A stretch of DNA of 7,648 bases from Candidatus Methylomirabilota bacterium (lineage in GTDB: Bacteria > Methylomirabilota > Methylomirabilia > Methylomirabilales > CSP1-5): the NCBI GenBank assembly GCA_023249165.1, contig JAHFDE010000107.1, positions 1 through 7,648 of the forward strand. The letters are read 5' to 3'. Positions 4,823 through 7,648 of the stretch are shown here, one piece after another. The notes under the pieces are model-generated. The model was given only the letters and a program-made list of their open reading frames with translations. It made no database searches and was not told the origin of the DNA. Position 1 is the stretch's first letter. The number at the start of each line of letters is the position of its first letter. Position numbers and translations under genes: made by a program.

Positions 4823-6004
4823 CTAGTACTTCTTCTCGGCTGGCGGGGCCGGGGCCGCCGGTTTCGCCGCCGGGGCGGCGGGTTTCGGCGCTGACGCCGC
4901 GGCTGGCTTGGCCTTGAAGTAGTAGTTATACGCGGTCTCGTTCTCGACCATAATGTCCAGTCTGAGCGCGCCGACGCGGGCTGCCCAGGCTTTCTGGGAC
5001 GCCAGCACCTTGACGGAGAACGGGTCCGTCAACTTCTCGGCGATGATCTCGTCCCACGCCTTGAGCTGCGCCTCGAGCACCGACTTCGGCGTCCTGACGA
5101 CCTTGACGCCCTTAATCGCCTTCATCTCCTCCAGATCCTTCGAGTTCCGGTCGATCATCTTCCAGGTGAAGTCCGCCGATTCCGCCATCGCCGCGTACTT
5201 GATGATGGCCTGGAGGTCTTTCGGCAGCGAATCCCACTTCTTCTTGTTGAACGTCAACTCGAGGAACTCCACCGGCTGATGATAGCTCTGCGCCATCATG
5301 ACCTTGCGGACATCTGGAAAGCCCAGGAGTCTGTCCGAGGACGGGTTGTTGAACTCGGCCGCATCGATGACGCCACGATCCAGCGCCGGGATAATCTCGG
5401 CGCCCGGCAGGATCACGACCGAGGCACCCATCTTTTTGTAGAGCTCGGCCGACAGGCCCACGGTGCGGAACTTTATTCCCTTGAGGTCCTCAGGTTTGGT
5501 GACCGGCGACTTGAACCAGCCGAATGGCTGGGTGGGCATGGGACCGTAGTGGAAGGCAACGACGTCAAACTTCAGTATGTCCCGCATGAACTCGTTATAA
5601 AGCTCCTGCCCACCTCCGTAATAGATCCACGCCAGGAGGGCCTCGGCGTCGAGGCCAAAGGATGGGCCGGTGCCAAAGAGGCTCGCCGCCACATGCTTGC
5701 CGTACCAGTAGACGGTGACGCCGTGCCCACCGTCAAGCGTCCCCTGGTGGACGGCGTCAAGGAGCTGGAATGCAGGCACCACGGCGCCGGACGGGAGCAT
5801 CTCTATCTTGAGGCGTCCGGCAGACATCTCTGTGACCTTCGTCGCCCAGTCAACGAACGTCCGATGGAAGATGTCCTGTGATGGCCAGGTGCTCTGCATC
5901 TTGAGGACGATGGGCGCCTGGGCCTGGGACGGGGCGAACCACGCTACGGCTCCTATGACGAGCGCCACTGCAGCAAAAGAAGCCACCAAAACCCTGTATC
6001 TCAT
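4823..6004 (-). CDS. dctP: TRAP transporter periplasmic substrate-binding protein (TakP-like DctP, 393 aa)
   Basis: This periplasmic receptor delivers a carboxylate to the DctQM permease. Residues 1-30 form a signal peptide with a basic start, a hydrophobic core and a cleavage site after AQA30. The mature protein starts IVLKMQSTWPSQDIFH. Visible family features are GAVVPAFQLLDAV (73-85), YWYGKHVAASLFGTGPSF (99-116), KFRTVGLSAELYKKMG (178-193) with the conserved carboxylate-binding Arg180, and GVIDAAEFNNPSSDR (211-225). From memory these follow Rhodobacter sphaeroides TakP, a 2-oxo-acid receptor, closely; 2-oxo-acid or related monocarboxylate specificity is therefore a reasonable inference but not proven. 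An odd Ala/Pro/Lys-rich tail (366-393) extends beyond the usual end. The ATG at 6004 has AGGAG 6 nt upstream. It is the first gene of the operon, behind the promoter at 6120-6148. Confidence 0.93.
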   Translation of the reverse strand: MRYRVLVASFAAVALVIGAVAWFAPSQAQAPIVLKMQSTWPSQDIFHRTFVDWATKVTEMSAGRLKIEMLPSGAVVPAFQLLDAVHQGTLDGGHGVTVYWYGKHVAASLFGTGPSFGLDAEALLAWIYYGGGQELYNEFMRDILKFDVVAFHYGPMPTQPFGWFKSPVTKPEDLKGIKFRTVGLSAELYKKMGASVVILPGAEIIPALDRGVIDAAEFNNPSSDRLLGFPDVRKVMMAQSYHQPVEFLELTFNKKKWDSLPKDLQAIIKYAAMAESADFTWKMIDRNSKDLEEMKAIKGVKVVRTPKSVLEAQLKAWDEIIAEKLTDPFSVKVLASQKAWAARVGALRLDIMVENETAYNYYFKAKPAAASAPKPAAPAAKPAAPAPPAEKKY

Positions 6005-6066
6005 CTTTCTCTCCTCTCAGGCCGTTCTGTTAGGCCATAGGTAGTTGTTCCTGTCCGGACCCCTGA

Positions 6067-6089
6067 GGATTTTCATCAAGTGAAAATCC
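6067..6089. promoter_or_regulatory. Inverted repeat in the dctP leader (operator or leader hairpin)
   Basis: GGATTTTCA (6067-6075) and TGAAAATCC (6081-6089) are perfect 9-bp arms around a 5-nt spacer. The site is A/T-rich in a GC-rich region and lies about 25-45 nt downstream of the predicted transcription start of the TRAP operon. The size and symmetry fit an operator for a dimeric repressor; it could equally fold as an RNA hairpin in the 5' leader. No regulator gene is adjacent within the window. Confidence 0.6.
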
Positions 6090-6119
6090 GGTACGGGTCT
6101 AAGTGGGTGAATCAAAAGG

Positions 6120-6148
6120 ATGCTAGCCGGGGGGGTAGGGTCTGTCAA
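6120..6148 (-). promoter_or_regulatory. Sigma-70-type promoter of the dctPQM operon
   Basis: On the minus strand a perfect -35 box TTGACA (6148-6143) is followed after 17 nt by TAGCAT (6125-6120), matching the -10 consensus TATAAT at 4 of 6 positions. Predicted start of transcription is near 6113, leaving a leader of about 108 nt before the dctP ATG. The spacer contains an unusual run of seven C. Confidence 0.7.
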
Positions 6149-6180
6149 GAACATTCTCCAGGCTTGTATTCTTGTCTTGT
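6146..6180. promoter_or_regulatory. Possible activator/operator region at the dctP -35 box
   Basis: Arms CAAGAA (6146-6151) and TTCTTG (6169-6174) form an inverted repeat that overlaps the -35 box. Three CTTGT copies occur at 6163-6167, 6171-6175 and 6176-6180, just upstream of the promoter. This is where a regulator would be expected to bind; the motifs are short, so this is tentative. Confidence 0.3.
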
Positions 6181-6202
6181 GCAGCGGGGCACGGCGAGCG
6201 TC

Positions 6203-7024
6203 TTAAGGGGCCCCTTCGACTTGGATCGTGAGATAGAGATCTCCCGGGGCCCCGTGGGGTCCGGAGTCTCCCTTTTCCCTGAGACGGAGGCGGGTGCCGG
6301 TCCGCACTCCCGGCGGGACAGTGACCAGCAGCTCTTCCCGTTTTCCGTTTCTCAGAACGGCAATCGGTTTCTTGATCCCTTGGCGGGCCTCATCACCCGT
6401 CACCGAGAGTTCCGTGAAAAGATCGGGGCCCTGGGTTGTGATCCAGTTGCCTCGGAAGAGGCCGGTCAGGAACCCTTTGAGCCTCCGCCCCGCCTCCTTG
6501 AGGAGACCGCCAGTCAAGGCAGGTCGATCAGGCGCTTGCCGTTCGACAGGCTCACGGCGGAACGTTCTCGAGAAGACGGCCCCGCCTGGCCTCATGACGA
6601 AGACCCCGCCGAAGACGAACCCTCGTCCGCCGAACAGGGTCTGCTGGAAGAACCGATCGTCGAACCGGAAACCCATACGCTGGAATTCTCGCCGGAGCTC
6701 GTCGAAGATGGCGCTGGCGAACGGGTCGGTGAAGACGTCCCGGAAGATGTCCTCCTGGCGATACCGGAATCCTGTATCCCCCGGTGGAAAGCCGGCCTGG
6801 CGGAAGGCATCATACTGCCGGCGCTTCTCCGGATTGATCAGGACCCCATAGGCCTCACTGATCTCCTTGAACCTTTCCTCGGCTTTTCGGTCTCCCCGGT
6901 TCCGGTCGGGATGGTTCTCGAGGGCGAGACGGCGGTAGGCCCGCTTGATTTCCTCAGGAGTCGCCTCGGGCGAGACCCCTAAGATTCGATAATAGTCTTT
7001 CGTGGCGGCGTTTCTCCAGGCCAT
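6203..7024 (-). CDS. J-domain protein with a single DnaJ C-terminal domain, no zinc finger (273 aa)
   Basis: This is a cytoplasmic co-chaperone expected to stimulate the ATPase of a DnaK/Hsp70. Numbered from the ATG at 7024, the J domain spans about 9-74 (KDYYRILGVSPEATPEEIKR...), with the essential HPD at 39-41. A Phe/Gly/Arg-rich linker (about 80-155, including FGGRGFVFGGVF) follows. One beta-rich C-terminal domain spans about 200-271 (PDLFTELSVTGDEARQG..., VTVPPGVRTGTRLRLREKG, GDLYLTIQV). There are no cysteines, so the DnaJ zinc-finger module is absent. The protein stops after the first substrate-binding domain; the second domain and the dimerisation tail of CbpA/DnaJ are missing. An in-frame GTG at 7051 would add nine residues, but the promoter boxes at 7035-7064 overlap that stretch, favouring ATG 7024. 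It has no Shine-Dalgarno and is probably translated from a leaderless message. Confidence 0.9.
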   Translation of the reverse strand: MAWRNAATKDYYRILGVSPEATPEEIKRAYRRLALENHPDRNRGDRKAEERFKEISEAYGVLINPEKRRQYDAFRQAGFPPGDTGFRYRQEDIFRDVFTDPFASAIFDELRREFQRMGFRFDDRFFQQTLFGGRGFVFGGVFVMRPGGAVFSRTFRREPVERQAPDRPALTGGLLKEAGRRLKGFLTGLFRGNWITTQGPDLFTELSVTGDEARQGIKKPIAVLRNGKREELLVTVPPGVRTGTRLRLREKGDSGPHGAPGDLYLTIQVEGAP

Positions 7025-7034
7025 GGCGTCGTCA

Positions 7035-7064
7035 ATTCTACCCCTCGCCACCAGCGCGGGTCAA
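7035..7064 (-). promoter_or_regulatory. Sigma-70-type promoter for the J-protein, predicting a leaderless mRNA
   Basis: On the minus strand TTGACC (7064-7059) and TAGAAT (7040-7035) each match consensus at 5 of 6 positions, with an 18-nt spacer. Transcription should start around 7029-7027, only 3-5 nt before the ATG at 7024. That agrees with the absence of a Shine-Dalgarno there. The promoter lies between the upstream dehydrogenase stop and the J-protein, so this gene can be expressed independently. Confidence 0.6.
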
Positions 7065-7091
7065 GCTCACCCCTGACTCGGGTGTGATGAC

Positions 7092-7648
7092 TCACCGGGT
7101 TGCGTGCTCGACGAGGTAGATGTACGAGCGGTACAGGCAGCCAGTGGCGCGGGTCATGGCAATCTCGCACGTGCGGCTGCTGGAGAAGTGGCCGTGGTGT
7201 CGGCCCGGCACAACCTCGGCGGCCTCGCGCCGCGTGGCGGACGCGGTCAACTCGGGAAACACGAACCCCTGGTCGCCGGCGAACCCGCAGCAGCCGGCGT
7301 GCAGTGGCACGATAACCTCGTGGCTGCAGGCGCGGGCGATGGCCTCAAACGTTGGCGTGAGGTTCAGCCTCACCACCGAACAGACCGGGTGCAGCGCCAC
7401 CGACCGGAGTCTCTGCGTGACGGTCAGCCGAGGCAGAAGCTCTGCCTGGACGAAGGCGATGCTATCCAGGATCCGCAGTCGATCGAACTTCCGCTGGTTC
7501 TCTGGCGTGAGATGCGGTCGCGAAGTTGCCAGGCTGGACGTGCACGGGCTGGTGTCGACCACGACCGGCAGCCGCCCGTGCTCCGACCACTGCCAGAAGC
7601 GCGAGATCGCGCGGTTGAGCGCGACCTGGTAACCCTGGTCGTACCCCT
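7092..7648 (-). CDS. FAD/Fe-S D-lactate-type dehydrogenase, C-terminal part
   Basis: The frame is open to the window edge; only the last 184 residues are present, of a fused FAD-linked oxidase plus Fe-S protein that is normally several times longer. The visible part is the cysteine-rich CCG domain: VVVDTSPC near its start, a long helix ending in FVQAELLPRL, HPVCSVV, then HAGCCGFAGDQGF, FPELTASATRREAAEV and SSSRTCEIAMTRATG. This pattern is characteristic of the C-terminal region of D-lactate dehydrogenases and related 2-hydroxy-acid dehydrogenases (Dld/GlcDF-type) that pass electrons to the respiratory chain at the membrane. The substrate-binding FAD domain is outside the window, so D-lactate versus another 2-hydroxy acid cannot be settled. 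It is on the same strand as the J-protein and TRAP genes, but the J-protein has its own promoter. Confidence 0.85.
   Translation of the reverse strand, partial: GYDQGYQVALNRAISRFWQWSEHGRLPVVVDTSPCTSSLATSRPHLTPENQRKFDRLRILDSIAFVQAELLPRLTVTQRLRSVALHPVCSVVRLNLTPTFEAIARACSHEVIVPLHAGCCGFAGDQGFVFPELTASATRREAAEVVPGRHHGHFSSSRTCEIAMTRATGCLYRSYIYLVEHATR

Noticed and set aside
5279..5881. 200-aa plus-strand frame opposite dctP
   Set aside because: It is antisense to a well-supported binding-protein gene and shows no family features.
6205..6216. 12-bp perfect palindrome AAGGGGCCCCTT at the J-protein stop codon
   Set aside because: There is no loop or T-tract, so it is not a terminator; a 12-bp palindrome in GC-rich DNA that partly encodes Gly-Ala-Pro can arise by chance, and it has no second copy in the window.
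6080..6982. 300-aa plus-strand frame opposite the J-protein
   Set aside because: It runs antisense to a gene with an intact J domain, has no recognisable motif, and starts within the dctP leader inverted repeat.

Overview
The window is GC-rich bacterial chromosome with long, tightly packed genes and strong G/C preference at third codon positions. The gene content is typical of free-living soil or subsurface bacteria with large TRAP-transporter repertoires (Proteobacteria, Rokubacteria/Methylomirabilota-like lineages): a TRAP transporter operon, an amidase-signature hydrolase, an FAD/Fe-S D-lactate-type dehydrogenase, a zinc-finger-less J-protein and a YfcH-like epimerase. There is no rRNA or other taxonomic marker, so this placement is a guess. 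I saw no tRNA, CRISPR array, phage gene or transposase.

Layout. Plus strand, 1-2317: the 3' part of a YfcH/TIGR01777 epimerase (1-539), a small unknown gene 14 nt downstream (554-874), then an amidase (992-2317). Minus strand, 7648-2540: the 3' end of a D-lactate dehydrogenase-type flavo/Fe-S protein (7648-7092), a short J-protein with its own apparently leaderless promoter (7024-6203), and a TRAP operon dctP (6004-4823), dctQ (4739-4194), dctM (3865-2540). The TRAP operon has a good sigma-70-like promoter at 6120-6148, a 9-bp inverted repeat in its leader and a 14-bp hairpin between dctP and dctQ. Amidase and dctM converge at about 2318-2539.

The most interesting structure is a family of intergenic palindromic elements. 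Two clear copies (871-983 and 2436-2543, 113 and 108 bp) share terminal inverted repeats of the form CTAGTGCCGTTCCAAC and flank the amidase gene. A third, diverged and longer candidate (about 3867-4197) fills an unusual 328-nt gap between dctQ and dctM. All three have one end whose CTAG supplies the TAG stop codon of the adjacent gene (the small unknown gene, dctM, dctQ). This suggests a non-autonomous, MITE-like element that targets CTAG and survives mainly at amber stop codons. I do not recognise it as a named family.

How the genes may work together: the TRAP binding protein resembles TakP-type 2-oxo-acid receptors, and the dehydrogenase upstream is of the class that oxidises D-lactate or related 2-hydroxy acids to 2-oxo acids. 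A carboxylic-acid uptake and oxidation theme is plausible but unproven. The amidase may be unrelated and possibly mobilised with its flanking elements.
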